Below the pieces are notes generated by a model. That model did no database searches. It saw only the letters and a program-made list of their open reading frames with translations, and was not told the DNA's origin. Shown here in pieces: positions 6,601 to 7,138 of a stretch of DNA of 7,138 nt (the first letter of the stretch is position 1; every line of letters starts with the position of its first letter). This DNA comes from Spirochaetaceae bacterium. Lineage in GTDB: Bacteria > Spirochaetota > Spirochaetia > Treponematales > Breznakiellaceae. Both the position numbers and the translations under genes were made by a program. The stretch is taken from positions 1 to 7,138 of the forward strand of contig JAITAE010000112.1 in the NCBI GenBank assembly GCA_031284295.1. Direction: 5' to 3'.

Positions 6601-7138
6601 TTACGGTGAAGCGTTAGTTGACCCGCTTCCCGCAACCGCATACGTCGGATTGGGAGCCGCGTTTATTGTCCTGCTTCTGTAGAATCCCTTGGTGGTGTTC
6701 GGGGTGCCAGGTCCCGTGCCGCTCCGCACGTCCACACTACCCCAATTGCCGGGATCACCCCAGTAACTGACGTTTGTTATACTGTTACCGTTGATCAAAT
6801 AGTTCTCCCTGCCATGGTCATGGCCAGACGACGTACCCGGATCCCTGCTATCAAAAAGAAGTCCAAAACCGAAGCCGGAATTGTTGGTGAATTTGCTGGT
6901 TGTAACCAGCTTGTCGAGCAAGTATCCGATCGCATTATAGCCGGTGCCATTTTTATAATCTCTGAAAAAAGTGGTACTACTCGAGCCAAAGTTGCCGGCC
7001 GTAATCAGGGCGCTATTATCATCCCATGTCGGGTATAGGTAGAAATCATAGTTATGACCGTTCAGCGTATTACCCGTGTATTTATCGGCATGGGCTGATG
7101 TGAATCCCTGGGGAATATTGCCAACAAACAGCGCGCTT
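6601..7138 (-). CDS. C-terminal part of a probable exported or surface protein (5' end outside the window)
   Basis: The frame is open from the window edge to TAA at 6603-6601, giving 178 residues of C-terminal sequence. The first visible residues are SALFVGNIPQGF. The composition is rich in Gly, Asn, Ser, Thr and aromatic residues (for example NYDFYLYPTWDDN and GFGFGLLFDSRDPG), with few charged residues and no cysteine. This is typical of secreted beta-rich surface proteins. No catalytic motif, membrane segment or sorting signal is visible, and the signal peptide would be outside the window. A TTG at 6921 could be mistaken for a start, but the frame continues upstream without a stop, so the gene is truncated by the window and not by mutation. 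Hairpins follow the stop codon on the minus strand. I do not recognise the family. Confidence 0.72.
   Translation of the reverse strand, partial: SALFVGNIPQGFTSAHADKYTGNTLNGHNYDFYLYPTWDDNSALITAGNFGSSSTTFFRDYKNGTGYNAIGYLLDKLVTTSKFTNNSGFGFGLLFDSRDPGTSSGHDHGRENYLINGNSITNVSYWGDPGNWGSVDVRSGTGPGTPNTTKGFYRSRTINAAPNPTYAVAGSGSTNASP

Noticed and set aside
6407..6682. 91-residue plus-strand frame through the G-run and the paired hairpins
   Set aside because: The frame reads through terminator-like stems and into the antisense of the exported-protein gene; its composition is that of the palindromes.

Overview
The window looks like chromosomal DNA of a spirochaete, most likely a Treponema of the termite-gut type. 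The evidence is indirect. There is a complete nitrogenase iron protein gene, the ComM-like protein has a spirochaete-looking N-terminus, there is a 13-G tract, and the spaces between genes are full of palindromes and short tandem repeats. No rRNA or tRNA gene is visible, so the assignment is an inference.

Layout from left to right. Bases 1-160 hold a chain of four stem-loops. A possible 57-residue small protein follows (193-366, +). Next is a complete YifB/ComM-family AAA+ gene (565-2151, +). It converges, with only 38 bp between stop codons, on a long minus-strand gene (4661-2190). That gene encodes a two-pass membrane protein with a Cache-like extracytoplasmic domain and a long acidic cytoplasmic tail containing three 26-residue repeats. 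It starts at TTG. A 247-bp spacer with a perfect 14-bp stem-loop separates it from nifH (5751-4909, -). This NifH is intact and carries its cluster-ligand cysteines, but no nifI, nifD or nifK follows it.

Upstream of nifH, 5752-6600 contains no convincing gene and is the most unusual part of the window. A roughly 65-bp tandem repeat array with competing GC-rich hairpins runs from about 5826 to 6437. It is interrupted by a 256-bp segment bounded by 14-bp imperfect inverted repeats. The array ends in six copies of a 7-bp repeat and a run of 13 G. Two strong hairpins at 6484-6555 look like the transcription end of the last gene, a minus-strand gene whose 3' 178 codons lie in the window (7138-6601). 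It encodes an Asn/Gly/Ser/Thr/Tyr-rich protein that is probably exported.

The genes do not form one obvious pathway. ComM is a DNA-processing helicase relative, NifH is a redox ATPase, and the Cache protein looks like a sensor or anchor with no recognised output domain. The best leads are the orphan, AnfH-like NifH, the sensor-like protein without an output domain, and the interrupted repeat array.
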